Shown here: positions 43,767 through 52,536 of the stretch, in pieces | Numbering within the stretch: the stretch's first letter is position 1 | Layout of the letters: each line of letters starts with the position of its first letter | Origin: RUG11272 sp045226335 | Lineage (GTDB): Bacteria; Bacillota; Clostridia; Christensenellales; Aristaeellaceae | NCBI GenBank assembly: GCA_045226335.1 | Contig: JBGVCH010000037.1 | Coordinates: 49,347-113,346 of the forward strand | Direction of reading: 5' to 3' | Length of the DNA: 64,000 nt | The notes under the pieces: generated by a model | Told to the model about the DNA's origin: nothing | Database searches by the model: none | What the model saw: only the letters and a program-made list of their open reading frames with translations | Program-made: the position numbers and the translations under genes

Positions 43767-44401
43767 AAGCGGTGCTCTTTGACCTGGACGGGACCCTGAC
43801 GGACACGCTGTCGGACATCAGCGACGCCATGAACCGCGCCTTGCGGCTCCACGGCCTGCCGGAATGGCCCCGAGACGATTACCGCCTGCTGGTGGGCAAC
43901 GGCGCCCGGATCCTGGCGCAGCGGGCGGTCCGGGACCGGCAGGACCTGGCGGAGGCCGTGCTGGCGGACTACCAGGCCTGGTATGAAACCCACAGTCTGG
44001 CGGCCACCCGGCCCTACGACGGGATCCCGGAGCTGCTGCGGGCACTCACGGACCGGGGCGTTCCCTGCTGCGTGCTGTCCAACAAGCCCGACCCGGACAC
44101 GAACCTGGTGGTCCGGCATTTCTTCCCGGACATTCCCTTCGCCGTGATCCGGGGACAGCTGCCCGGCGTCCCGGTGAAGCCGAACCCGGCGGGCGCCCTG
44201 GCCATCGCGGAAGCCCTGGGCCTGGCCCCGGCGGATTTCCTGTACCTGGGGGACACCGCCGTGGACATGACCTGTGCCCGGGCGGCGGGAATGGTGCCGG
44301 TGGGCGCCCTGTGGGGATTCCGGGACCGGCGGGAGCTGGAGGAGAGCGGCGCGCGCTTCCTGCTGGCCTCCCCCGGGGCGCTGACGGACCTCCTGGCCTG
44401 A
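43763..44401 (+). CDS. HAD hydrolase, phosphoglycolate phosphatase-like (Gph/PpaX)
   Basis: 212 residues. Motif I is FDLDGTLTDT, motif II VLSNKP, motif III lysine in PVKPNP, and motif IV YLGDTAVDM, with a helical cap between I and II. It hydrolyses small phosphoesters such as phosphoglycolate, a by-product of DNA repair, or pyrophosphate. Its start overlaps the helicase stop by four bases (ATGA), so the pair is translated together. A repair link is suggestive only. Confidence 0.9.
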   Translation: MKAVLFDLDGTLTDTLSDISDAMNRALRLHGLPEWPRDDYRLLVGNGARILAQRAVRDRQDLAEAVLADYQAWYETHSLAATRPYDGIPELLRALTDRGVPCCVLSNKPDPDTNLVVRHFFPDIPFAVIRGQLPGVPVKPNPAGALAIAEALGLAPADFLYLGDTAVDMTCARAAGMVPVGALWGFRDRRELEESGARFLLASPGALTDLLA

Positions 44402-44437
44402 GGCGCGGTCGCATGTGTAACAATTCCCCCGCGGCCC

Positions 44438-44466
44438 TTTACACTCTGTTCACATCTTGCTATACT
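44438..44466 (+). promoter_or_regulatory. Promoter of the peptidoglycan-binding protein gene
   Basis: TTTACA (44438-44443), 17-base spacer, TATACT (44461-44466) with TGC before it. Confidence 0.8.
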
Positions 44467-44510
44467 CAGCCTGAGAGCATCCGATCCTGATCGGGGGGAG
44501 GCTGAGAAGA

Positions 44511-46217
44511 ATGTGTATGCGCAAGACAGGCGCGCTGGCGCTGGCCGTGCTGCTGCTGGCGGTGTTTTGCTGTCCCGTCTCGGCGGAGACCTACGCCACC
44601 CTTCGCTCCGGCAGCTCCGGCAGCGCGGTGGTGAGCCTGCAGCAAGCCCTCAAAAACGCCGGCTTCTACAACGGCAGCGCGGACGGGAAATACGGCCCCA
44701 AGACGGAGGCCGCCGTCCGGGCCTTCCAGATCGCCTACTCCCTGAAGGTGGACGGCGTCGCCGGCCCCGCCACCCAGACAAAGCTTTACGGCGGCGCGGC
44801 GGCGGCCGTCCCCGTCACCCTGGCCCCCGCGGCCCAGGCCCCCGTGACCGTCAGCAGCGGCGGCTGGTTCAGCGGCAACTACACCACCCTCCGCAGCGGA
44901 AGCTCCGGCAACCGGGTGAAGCTGCTGCAAATCGCCCTCCGGACCCTGGGCTACTATAACGGCAGCATCGACGGCCGCTACGGCTCCGGGACCCTGGCGG
45001 GGGTCAAAGCCTTCCAGCGGGCGTACAGCCTGACCCAGGACGGCGCCGCGGGCCGCGTCACCATGCTGCGCATCGAGAGCAGCCTGGGGGCGGACAACAC
45101 CTCCGCCGCCGCGGCCGCGGCCCTGGCCTCGGTGGGGGCTTCCGCCGCGGTGATTACCCCGGCCCCCGCCCCGGCTGCCACGCCTGCCCCCACCGCCAAC
45201 ACCGGCACCATGCCCACGCAGCCCTCCGGTACCCTGCGGCCGGGGGATCGCGGCACCGAGGTCATCTCCCTTCAGACCCGCCTCCGGCAGCTGGGCTATT
45301 ACACCGGCAGCGTGGACGGCGTCTACGGCAGCGGGACCACCGCCGCCGTGAGGGCTTTCCAGCAGGCCTGCAAGCTGACCGCTGACGGCGTGGCGGGCGC
45401 GAAGACCTTCGCGAAGCTCTACAGCGCCTCCGCCCCCATCGCGGCAGCCGCCTCCCCGACGTCCGCTCCCACCCCGACGCCTGCCCCCACGCCCACCCCA
45501 GCCCCCGCCGTAACGGGCACCGTGGGCGCTACCCTGCGGTCGGGCTCCACCGGCGCGGCGGTCTCCGCCCTGCAGACAGCCCTGAAGAATCTGGGTTACA
45601 CCGTGGCGGTCACCGGGACCTATGACGAACAGACCCTGGCCGCCGTGCGGAAGTTCCAGAGCAGCAACGCCCTGGCGGTGGACGGCGTCGCCGGCCCCCA
45701 GACTCAGACGGCGCTCTATTCCGGCCGCGCCCAGGGACCCTCCGCCGTCTCCGACACGGGCAAGATCACCGGCCCCGCCACCAGCCAGGTGCAGCTTCTG
45801 CACTGGTTCAACCAGGTCAAGCCCAGCCTGAAGGCCGGCCAGACCATCCTGGTCTATGACCCGGCCACCGGCTACGCCTGGACGCTGCGGCTGCTGTCCC
45901 TGGGCCGCCACGCGGACGCGGAGCCCCTCACCGCCGAGGACACCGCTACCATGGTCAAGGCCTTCGGCGGCAAGAACACCTGGGATCAGAAGGCGGTGTA
46001 CGTCCGGCTGCCCAGCGGCGTGTGGTGCCTGGCCTCCACCCACGACATGCCCCACCAGTCCGGTTCCATCAAGGACAACAACTTCAACGGCCACCTCTGC
46101 GTCCACTTCCTCCGGGACATGGACGAGTGCAAAAAGAACGATCCCAACTACGGCGTGTCCAACCAGAACACCATCCGCGCCAAATGGCTGGCCATGACCG
46201 GCCAGAAGGTGGACTGA
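44511..46217 (+). CDS. Secreted protein with four peptidoglycan-binding (PG_binding_1) repeats and an uncharacterised C-terminal domain
   Basis: 568 residues. A signal peptide (to about residue 25) is followed by four PG_binding_1 repeats (about 28-85, 125-180, 240-300 and 340-400), each of the type LRSGSSGxxVxxLQxxLxxLGYYxGxxDGxYGxxTxxAVxxFQ (written here as a pattern), joined by Ala/Pro/Thr linkers. The C-terminal 160 residues hold HDMPHQSG and NNFNGHLCVHFLRD, with a His and Cys reminiscent of a catalytic dyad; similar domains occur in clostridial wall proteins. It is anchored to the wall. GGGGGAG precedes ATG 44511. Confidence 0.85.
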   Translation: MCMRKTGALALAVLLLAVFCCPVSAETYATLRSGSSGSAVVSLQQALKNAGFYNGSADGKYGPKTEAAVRAFQIAYSLKVDGVAGPATQTKLYGGAAAAVPVTLAPAAQAPVTVSSGGWFSGNYTTLRSGSSGNRVKLLQIALRTLGYYNGSIDGRYGSGTLAGVKAFQRAYSLTQDGAAGRVTMLRIESSLGADNTSAAAAAALASVGASAAVITPAPAPAATPAPTANTGTMPTQPSGTLRPGDRGTEVISLQTRLRQLGYYTGSVDGVYGSGTTAAVRAFQQACKLTADGVAGAKTFAKLYSASAPIAAAASPTSAPTPTPAPTPTPAPAVTGTVGATLRSGSTGAAVSALQTALKNLGYTVAVTGTYDEQTLAAVRKFQSSNALAVDGVAGPQTQTALYSGRAQGPSAVSDTGKITGPATSQVQLLHWFNQVKPSLKAGQTILVYDPATGYAWTLRLLSLGRHADAEPLTAEDTATMVKAFGGKNTWDQKAVYVRLPSGVWCLASTHDMPHQSGSIKDNNFNGHLCVHFLRDMDECKKNDPNYGVSNQNTIRAKWLAMTGQKVD

Positions 46218-46224
46218 TCCGCTC

Positions 46225-46253
46225 TTGACAAGCCCTCCCTCCCGCGGTAAGAT
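46225..46253 (+). promoter_or_regulatory. Promoter of the small membrane protein gene
   Basis: TTGACA (46225-46230), 17-base spacer, TAAGAT (46248-46253), starting eight bases after the preceding stop. Confidence 0.75.
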
Positions 46254-46278
46254 GACCTGGAAGTCAGGAGGGATGGAC

Positions 46279-46809
46279 ATGTACCGCGAGGAAGAACTCA
46301 CCGCCCTGAAGCGGCAGATCGGCGTCCGGAAGGTCATCTTCTTCGGCGTCACGGCTCTGCTGCTGGCCGGCGTGGCGTACGCCATTCTCAGCCGGGCGGC
46401 GCTGATCCGCTCCGAGGACGTGCGGCTGACACAGCGGCTGGCGGGGTCCAGGCCCCTGGAGATCGCGGCGTACATCCTGGCCGGGCTGGCGGGCATCTGG
46501 GTCCTGACCTGGTGGGGACTGGCCCTGAAGCCCCTGACGGACTACCGGAAGCTGCTGGAGGGCGTACTGCACGGCCGGACCCACACGGTGGAAGGCCGCT
46601 GGGACGGCACGGACGAAGATCTCTCCGACGTGGACGGCGTGGAGTGCCGCACCGTAAACCTGATCCTCCAGGACGAAAAGGGCTGGGACTACCAGCGCCG
46701 CTTCTACCTGGAGCGGCACAGGGAGCTGCCGGAGATCGACAGCGGCGCCCAGGTGCGGGTCACCTACCACGACAAGCTGCTGGTCTCCCTGGAAGAGCTG
46801 CAGGCATAA
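46279..46809 (+). CDS. Two-helix membrane protein of unknown function
   Basis: 176 residues. Hydrophobic helices lie at about 17-38 and 57-80. They are followed by a soluble domain with HTVEGRWDGTDEDLSDVDGV and GAQVRVTYHDKLLVSLEEL, a small beta domain that would lie in the cytoplasm. ATG 46279 is chosen because GGAGGG is six bases upstream. It has its own promoter and a strong terminator. It is not recognised. Confidence 0.75.
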   Translation: MYREEELTALKRQIGVRKVIFFGVTALLLAGVAYAILSRAALIRSEDVRLTQRLAGSRPLEIAAYILAGLAGIWVLTWWGLALKPLTDYRKLLEGVLHGRTHTVEGRWDGTDEDLSDVDGVECRTVNLILQDEKGWDYQRRFYLERHRELPEIDSGAQVRVTYHDKLLVSLEELQA

Positions 46810-46810
46810 G

Positions 46811-46838
46811 CAAAAGCCCCGGAATCCCGGGGCTTTTG
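46811..46838. terminator. Bidirectional terminator
   Basis: CAAAAGCCCCGG (46811-46822) pairs with CCGGGGCTTTTG (46827-46838), loop AATC. It serves the converging genes ending at 46809 and 46858. Confidence 0.92.
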
Positions 46839-46857
46839 AGACCCTGCGCGGGGAGGA

Positions 46858-47727
46858 TCAGTCCAGCATAATCTCCTCCACAATGGTGCCGGTGGTGTCC
46901 AGGATCGGGATGCCGTCCTCATCCGTCAGCGGAGGCCGCTCCTGCGGGCTCTCGACCGACGCTTCCGGCGCGGCCTCTTCGGACGCCACAGGTACATCCG
47001 GCTCAACGGCCGCCGGTTCGTCTCCGGGCGCCTCGGACGACTCACCGGCGGGTTCATCCGCGGGCGGCTCGTCGGCGGGCTCCTCCTGCGGGAGCTCCTC
47101 GACGTCCGTCACATCCACCAGGTGCTGGGTCAGCACGTAGCCATGCCAGCCGCTGACCTCCACCTCGGACCAACGGGTATCCATTTTGAAGACGGTGACG
47201 TCGGCACCGGGCTTCAGGCCCACCACCGACCGGCTGTCCTGCTTGGCCGCCGAGCGCATGGTCACCTTGGTGGAGACCCCCGTCTTGCCGTTGTAGCTGA
47301 GGGTGGCCGTCGCCTGCGGGCCGCCTTCGATGATCTGGATGGTGTTGTTCTGCACATAGCCGACCATGCCGTCGTAGAGGATCCCGGTCCACTCGCTGTC
47401 CCGGTAGATGACGAACACCACGCGGCCCGTCAGGCCCTTCACCAGCACGGTGGCCTTGGGCTTGGGAGCCAGGCGGACGTTGACCTTGCCGGTCTTGGGG
47501 GCATAAAGATAACCGAAGCGCACGTCCGTGTCGCTCTCCCATGTCAGTTCGGAGGAGAGCACGGTGACGTCCTTGCTGCCGGAGCGGATCACCGTCCGGT
47601 AAGACCCCACCGTCCGGACGCTGACCTCCTTGCCCTCCCGGTAGATCTTCCGCTGATACTCCGCCGCGTTCGCGGTACCGCAAAACACCAGCATCGCGGC
47701 CAGCAGCACAATCAACAGTCTTTTCAC
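46858..47727 (-). CDS. Secreted protein with two SH3b domains and an acidic tail
   Basis: 289 residues with a signal peptide (1-22). Two bacterial SH3 units are visible: KTGKVNVRLAPKPKATVLVKG...GYVQNN (about 77-130) and STKVTMRSAAKQDSRSVVG...GWHGYVLTQHLV (about 150-205). They are followed by a Glu/Pro/Ala-rich tail of about 80 residues. SH3b domains bind cell-wall peptides. There is no catalytic domain. It is probably a wall-associated sensor or adaptor. It has its own promoter (47795-47823). Confidence 0.82.
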   Translation of the reverse strand: MKRLLIVLLAAMLVFCGTANAAEYQRKIYREGKEVSVRTVGSYRTVIRSGSKDVTVLSSELTWESDTDVRFGYLYAPKTGKVNVRLAPKPKATVLVKGLTGRVVFVIYRDSEWTGILYDGMVGYVQNNTIQIIEGGPQATATLSYNGKTGVSTKVTMRSAAKQDSRSVVGLKPGADVTVFKMDTRWSEVEVSGWHGYVLTQHLVDVTDVEELPQEEPADEPPADEPAGESSEAPGDEPAAVEPDVPVASEEAAPEASVESPQERPPLTDEDGIPILDTTGTIVEEIMLD

Positions 47728-47794
47728 GGGATCACCATCCTTCTCTCAATCCCGGCCTATATCGAAAACGGCTGTATTTCCTCTGTCTGATGAA

Positions 47795-47823
47795 ATCATA
47801 GCACAGCCGCGGCCCCGTGTCAA
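47795..47823 (-). promoter_or_regulatory. Promoter of the SH3b protein gene
   Basis: TTGACA (minus strand, 47818-47823), 17-base spacer, TATGAT (47795-47800) with TGC before it. Confidence 0.82.
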
Positions 47824-47882
47824 GAAAAAAGCCCGCGGGCATTGGCCCCGCCCCCAGATGACATAACCGGAGGAGGTCTCAC

Positions 47883-48953
47883 GTGAGACGCCAGAAATAC
47901 TACGTATTTGCCACAGACCGCAAACACCACCGGTTTCTCAGGTTCCTGAAGGTCTTCAGCCTGGTGCTGCTGACCCTCATCGTGCTGGGCACACTGGCGG
48001 CGGTGGTCATGAAGAACCGCGTGCGCCTCGAAACCCTGCGCGTCACCGTCGCCGATCTCCCGGCGGATCTGAACGGCTACAGCATCCTGCATCTGAGTGA
48101 CCTGCACGGGGCGGAGCTGGGCCGGGACCAGGCGGCCGTCCGGAGCGCCATCAGCGGCACCACCTACAGCGCCGTGGTGATGACCGGCGACATGCTGGGG
48201 CCGGAGGGCCAGGTGGAACCCCTTCTGAAGCTGCTGGATGTGCTGTCCACGGACAAAACGGTGGACAAGCTGTATCTTCCCGGGGACGAGGACAGCGAGT
48301 ACCTGGACTACTACGGCCACGGCAGCAATACCGCCTACACCGCGTGGGCCGAGGCCCTGACGGAGCGCGGGGTGGTGATCCTGGACAGGCCGTACCTGGT
48401 GACCCGCAACAAGGGCAAGGCCCGGCTGTGGTTCGTGCCGGAGGTCCTGTTCACCATGGACGCGGAGCGGGAGCTGGAGAAGTGGCGGGCCCAGGTGCAG
48501 AACCTGAACGCCAGCGAGGCCAGCAAGCGCGTGGCCCGGTACCAGCTGGACCGCTGGACCGAGATCGTGGAAAAGCAGAAGGAAATCAACCAGAACCCGG
48601 GCGACGTCATTATCGCCGTCACCCACACCCCCCTAACGGAGGCCTACAGCCGCCTCACCACCAAGGACCGGCAGAACAGCCCGGGCTTCTCCCTCCAGCA
48701 CACCTCCCTGATCCTGGCAGGGCACTACTGCGGCGGGCAGTGGCGCCTTCCCTTCGGACCGGCCATCTACGTGCCGGGCCGGGGCTGGTTCCCCTCGGAC
48801 GAGGGGCTGACCGGCCTGGGCTGGGCGGGAAGCACCCGGCAGTACATCTCCCCGGGACTGGGGGCCAGCCGCTTCTACCCCATGCCGGCCTTCCGCCTGT
48901 TCAACTCGCCGGTGGTCACCAAGCTGACCCTCACCAACAGCGCCGCCAACTGA
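47883..48953 (+). CDS. Membrane-anchored metallophosphoesterase
   Basis: 356 residues. One N-terminal helix (about 23-43) leads to a calcineurin-like phosphoesterase domain: ILHLSDLHG (metal-binding Asp and His), VVMTGDMLG, AVTHTPL and LAGHYCGGQ in family order. The GNHE motif is replaced by PGDEDSEY, which removes the usual Asn-His pair, so activity may be altered. GTG 47883 follows GGAGGT by five bases. It lies 39 bases upstream of the MATE gene and may be co-transcribed. Confidence 0.85.
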   Translation: MRRQKYYVFATDRKHHRFLRFLKVFSLVLLTLIVLGTLAAVVMKNRVRLETLRVTVADLPADLNGYSILHLSDLHGAELGRDQAAVRSAISGTTYSAVVMTGDMLGPEGQVEPLLKLLDVLSTDKTVDKLYLPGDEDSEYLDYYGHGSNTAYTAWAEALTERGVVILDRPYLVTRNKGKARLWFVPEVLFTMDAERELEKWRAQVQNLNASEASKRVARYQLDRWTEIVEKQKEINQNPGDVIIAVTHTPLTEAYSRLTTKDRQNSPGFSLQHTSLILAGHYCGGQWRLPFGPAIYVPGRGWFPSDEGLTGLGWAGSTRQYISPGLGASRFYPMPAFRLFNSPVVTKLTLTNSAAN

Positions 48954-48992
48954 CCCCGGCGACCCGCGCCGCCGGCTCTGGAGTGATCGGAC

Positions 48993-50411
48993 ATGCAGCG
49001 ACTCGCAAGGAAGTCCTCACGGCACAACATCGACATGATCAACGGCCCCCTCCTGCCCAGGGTGCTGGCCTTCTCCGGGCCGCTGATCCTCACCGGCGTC
49101 CTGCAGCTGCTGTTCAACGCGGCGGACATCATTGTCGTGGGCCGGTTCGCCGAGAACGGGGCCGACGCCCTGGCCGCGGTGAGCTCCACCAGCTCGCTGA
49201 TCAACCTGATGGTCAACCTGTTCATGGGGCTGAGCATCGGCGCCAGCGTGGCCGTGGCCCGGGGCTGGGGCTCCCGGGACGACCGCGGGGTCTCCAGGGC
49301 GGTGCACACCGCCATCACCCTGGCGGCCATCGCCGGGGCAGCGGTGAGCGTGGTGGGCATCGTTCTGGCCCGGCCGCTGCTGGTCCTCATGGGCAACACG
49401 GATGAAAAGGTAGGCCCCCTGGCCGCCACCTACATCCGGATCTACTTCGGCGGCATGATCTTCAACATGCTGTACAACTTCGGCGCCGCCGTCCTCCGGG
49501 CGGTGGGCGACACCCGGCGTCCGCTGCAGTACCTCACCGTCGCCGGCGTCGTGAACGTCCTGCTGAACCTGCTGCTGGTGACGGTTTTTCACCTGAGCGT
49601 GGAGGGCGTGGCCATCGCCACCGTGGTCAGCCAGGCCGTGAGCTGCGTGCTGGTGCTGCTGTGCCTGCGCCGCTCCGCCGGTGCCATCCACCTGGACGTC
49701 CGCAGTCTCCGCATCCACCGGGACCAGCTGTCCCAGATCCTGCGGGTGGGCCTCCCCGCCGGCCTCCAGAGCAGCCTGTTCTCCATCTCCAACGTGCTGA
49801 TCCAGTCCACCGTCAATTCCTTCGGCCCCGCGGCCATGGCGGGCAGCGGCGCCTCCAGCTCCCTGGAGGGCTTTGTCTACACCTCCATGAACAGCATCTA
49901 CCAGGCCAACCTGACCTTCGCCAGCCAGAACTACGGCGCCGGCCGCACCGACCGGGTCCGCCGGGTCATGTGGGTCTGCCTTGGCACGGTGGCCGCTCTG
50001 GGCCTGGCCCTGGGCCTGCTGTTCCGGGCCTTCGGCGAACAGCTGCTGTCGGTGTACATCAACCGGGAGGAGGAGGCCCGGGACCTGGTCATCGGCTGGG
50101 GCCTGCGGCGCATGAGCATCATCATGCCCACCTATTTCCTCTGCGGCATGATGGACACCATGGTGGGCCAGCTGCGGGCGGTCGGCTGCTCGGTGCTGCC
50201 CATGATCTCCAGCCTGACGGGGGTCTGCCTGCTGCGGATCGTGTGGATCCTGGCGGTGGTCCGGCCCATGGGGACGACGGACCGGGCTTTCGAGATGCTC
50301 TTCTGGTCGTACCCCATGACCTGGCTGGTGACGTTCCTGGTGCACCTGGCCAGCTGGTACATCGTGGGCCGGCGGCTGCTGGCCCGGCTGGATGCCCAAA
50401 GAGCGGCCTGA
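48993..50411 (+). CDS. MATE-family efflux transporter
   Basis: 472 residues with twelve membrane helices in two halves of six. Typical features are PLLPRVLAFSGPLILTGVLQ, ADIIVVGRF (helix 1-2 loop), a GLSIGASVAVARGWG segment, and the second-half ASQNYGAGRTDRVRR. MATE pumps export drugs and other cations using Na+ or H+. The substrate is unknown. GGAGTGA precedes the ATG. Confidence 0.94.
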   Translation: MQRLARKSSRHNIDMINGPLLPRVLAFSGPLILTGVLQLLFNAADIIVVGRFAENGADALAAVSSTSSLINLMVNLFMGLSIGASVAVARGWGSRDDRGVSRAVHTAITLAAIAGAAVSVVGIVLARPLLVLMGNTDEKVGPLAATYIRIYFGGMIFNMLYNFGAAVLRAVGDTRRPLQYLTVAGVVNVLLNLLLVTVFHLSVEGVAIATVVSQAVSCVLVLLCLRRSAGAIHLDVRSLRIHRDQLSQILRVGLPAGLQSSLFSISNVLIQSTVNSFGPAAMAGSGASSSLEGFVYTSMNSIYQANLTFASQNYGAGRTDRVRRVMWVCLGTVAALGLALGLLFRAFGEQLLSVYINREEEARDLVIGWGLRRMSIIMPTYFLCGMMDTMVGQLRAVGCSVLPMISSLTGVCLLRIVWILAVVRPMGTTDRAFEMLFWSYPMTWLVTFLVHLASWYIVGRRLLARLDAQRAA

Positions 50412-50413
50412 AA

Positions 50414-50445
50414 AAACTGCGGGGCGGCGCTGCCTCGCAGTTTTG
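50414..50445. terminator. Bidirectional terminator
   Basis: AAAACTGCG (50414-50422) pairs with CGCAGTTTT (50437-50445). It serves the MATE gene on one side and the HTH gene on the other. Confidence 0.85.
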
Positions 50446-50463
50446 TTTCGGATTCCGGGACCG

Positions 50464-51894
50464 TCAGGCGTCTTCCTTCCCCGCTTTGCTCCGCACCAGG
50501 GCGATGAGGCCCCGCAGGATCTCGCAGGTCTCCGCCTCGTTCAGGCAGCTGCCCATGACCAGCCGCTTCAGGTAGAAGTCGTGGAAATGGTTCACCACGA
50601 TGGGGTTGGTGATCAGGGCTTCCGCGTGGCCGGCCGCCAGGTTGTAGTGGCTGTCCCCGTGGATGTTCAGCAGCCCGACACCCTCGTACCACGTGAACTC
50701 CTGGTCCGAGACCACGCTCTCATCCCGCAGGAAATGCAGGTGGATGTACGGGTTGGTGAGCTGTTCGTTCAGCAGCTTTTCCAGCCACACGATCCGCTCC
50801 TCCGGCGTGAAGGGCCGCAGGCCCCAGAACTGGTCCGTCACCGTGCCCGTCAGCGCCAGATGCCGCAAGGCGCTCTGCTTCATGGTGATATGGGTCTGCT
50901 TTCGCCTGGTAATCAGGTGATCGAAGCGCTGGGCGTGGATCTCCAGGAGCTGACTGCGGATATCCTCCGGGAAGTTGTGGGTCAGGGCCGCCCCAGCTAT
51001 CTCCGGCGGAATGGTGTTGATGCAGGGGTTCGGCCGGAGGATCAGCGCGGCGCGGTTGTACTCCACATCCCTGCACATCCGCACATAGTTGACATAGGTA
51101 ATCGGATCCGACGCGTCGCACCGCTCATAGAGCGGCGCCTTGATCTCGCGGTACCGCTCCATGTCAAGGCCGATCAGCCGGAGAATCGCGCCCGGCCGGC
51201 CCCGGCGGCTGAGATACATGCCCAGGGCAGGCCGCACAAAATGGATCATCGCCTCCATCTCTTCCCCGCGCTTCCGGCAGGAGAGCACCATGGTGTCCCC
51301 CTTCGTGCGGCCGTCCATGGGGTTATACTCGGCTTCCGAATTCGCATAAACCTTGTAATCCTGGCGGTATAAGACCGGGCTGAGGCTCCGCAGGTCGTGC
51401 AGCACCTCCCGGCCGGTGGGGCCGGTGTACAGATAGTGCGTCACCAAGGCGCGGCGCTCGTCCATCAGGACCCTGAGGTTCTCGTACAGCGGAACGTGCT
51501 GGCAGTTGAATATCGTGATCCGCAGGTCTTCCGCGTCGCTGAGCAGCTCGTTGATGTCCAGTGTTTCACCGGAATCCGCGTCCCGGATCTCCGGCTCGCC
51601 GTTCATCTCCGGGATCCCATCCTGGCGCAGGTAGGCCCACATCTCCTGGTCCATCAGCCAGGCCTCCCGGCCGAACATCTTGACCTGCGCGGCGTCGTGG
51701 AGCGCCTCCCGCTCCTCCGCCGTCAGCTCCAGCCGGTTCATCACCCGCTGCTCGAAATCCCGGACGCTCACGTCCCGCACGTGTCCGTCCATCAGCCGGC
51801 AGAGCGATGTCTTGCTCCTGTATCCCAGACGGGCTGCCATCTGGGTCAGGCTCATGTGCCGCGACTGCAGCAGCCCCTCGATATACGTTCGCAC
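50464..51894 (-). CDS. Helix-turn-helix protein with a large uncharacterised C-terminal part
   Basis: 476 residues. The N-terminal 65 residues form a helix-turn-helix (HMSLTQMAARLGYRSKTSLC, DVSVRDFEQRVMNRLELT). The remaining 400 residues are not recognised; they are mixed alpha/beta with RITIFNCQHVPLYENLRVLM and a His/Phe-rich end NPIVVNHFHDFYLKRL. GTG 51894 is preferred because GGAGGT lies 7 bases upstream. It is an isolated gene. It is probably a regulator with a sensor domain; the ligand is unknown. Confidence 0.68.
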   Translation of the reverse strand: MRTYIEGLLQSRHMSLTQMAARLGYRSKTSLCRLMDGHVRDVSVRDFEQRVMNRLELTAEEREALHDAAQVKMFGREAWLMDQEMWAYLRQDGIPEMNGEPEIRDADSGETLDINELLSDAEDLRITIFNCQHVPLYENLRVLMDERRALVTHYLYTGPTGREVLHDLRSLSPVLYRQDYKVYANSEAEYNPMDGRTKGDTMVLSCRKRGEEMEAMIHFVRPALGMYLSRRGRPGAILRLIGLDMERYREIKAPLYERCDASDPITYVNYVRMCRDVEYNRAALILRPNPCINTIPPEIAGAALTHNFPEDIRSQLLEIHAQRFDHLITRRKQTHITMKQSALRHLALTGTVTDQFWGLRPFTPEERIVWLEKLLNEQLTNPYIHLHFLRDESVVSDQEFTWYEGVGLLNIHGDSHYNLAAGHAEALITNPIVVNHFHDFYLKRLVMGSCLNEAETCEILRGLIALVRSKAGKEDA

Positions 51895-52091
51895 TTCCGG
51901 CACCTCCCTCCGCTCTGATGGAATAATGGTAGCAGATTCCGACCCATTGCGCAAGGGAAAGGGGACACACAAAACTGTGTCCGATCGTTGCGCTCGACCC
52001 GCGGAGCGGAAAAGCGGCCCAGCGTGCGCGGGCTTCCCCGCTCGGCCGGCACGGCAGAAACTGTGTCCGCCGCGGGCTGTGAAGTTACGCC

Positions 52092-52120
52092 TTGCAAACC
52101 GTGCCCAGTTGTGTTATACT
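52092..52120 (+). promoter_or_regulatory. tRNA-type promoter
   Basis: TTGCAA (52092-52097), 17-base spacer, TATACT (52115-52120), 11 bases before the tRNA-Ser fragment. Transcripts could continue to the complete tRNA-Ser gene. Confidence 0.75.
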
Positions 52121-52131
52121 GGCTCCGCCGT

Positions 52132-52174
52132 GGAGCGGTATCGAAGTGGTCATAACGGCCCTGACTCGAAATCG
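52132..52174 (+). pseudogene. 5' half of a tRNA-Ser gene
   Basis: The 43 bases starting GGAGCGGTATCGAAGTGG resemble the first half of the complete tRNA-Ser at 52313, with about five differences. They run through the anticodon loop CTCGAAA and then stop matching any tRNA structure. No variable arm, T arm or 3' acceptor strand follows. Confidence 0.8.
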
Positions 52175-52312
52175 TGTCCTCAATTTGGAATCCCTACCCC
52201 TGAAATTCCAGTGTTTTCAAGGCTTCCCGAGCTTTGAAAAGTTAGAACCTCATGCTTTCTCTCCTGGTTTTCTCTCCAATTTCTGGAGGGCAAATCGGGG
52301 TAGAAATACCTT

Positions 52313-52403
52313 GGAGCGGTATCGAAGTGGCCATAACGAGCTCGACTCGAAATCGAGTTGCGGGTGAAACCGCACGTGGGTTCGACTCCCACCCGCTCCG
52401 CCA
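52313..52403 (+). tRNA. tRNA-Ser(CGA)
   Basis: An acceptor GGAGCGG/CCGCTCC with discriminator G and encoded CCA (52401-52403). The anticodon stem-loop CTCGA-CTCGAAA-TCGAG gives anticodon CGA (codon UCG). A long variable arm (TTGCGGGTGAAACCGCAC), typical of serine tRNAs, is followed by the T loop TTCGACT. The integrase gene lies just beyond the 3' end. Confidence 0.95.
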
Positions 52404-52405
52404 CA

Positions 52406-52438
52406 ACCCGCGTAAACACTGCGTTTACGCGGGTTTTT
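52406..52438 (+). terminator. tRNA-Ser terminator
   Basis: ACCCGCGTAAAC (52406-52417) pairs with GTTTACGCGGGT (52423-52434), followed by TTTT. Confidence 0.93.
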
Positions 52439-52536
52439 GGTGTCGTTTTCGCGAAATCCCGAGAACAACAATATGACCAAATTGTACATGTGTCAATGTA
52501 ACCCTACAAGCGCAGAGGTAGGTACAGGGAAGATGA

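Noticed and set aside
51940..52080. Repeated ACTGTGTCC bases upstream of the tRNA fragment
   Set aside because: Only two short copies are present, without palindromic form or link to a regulator.
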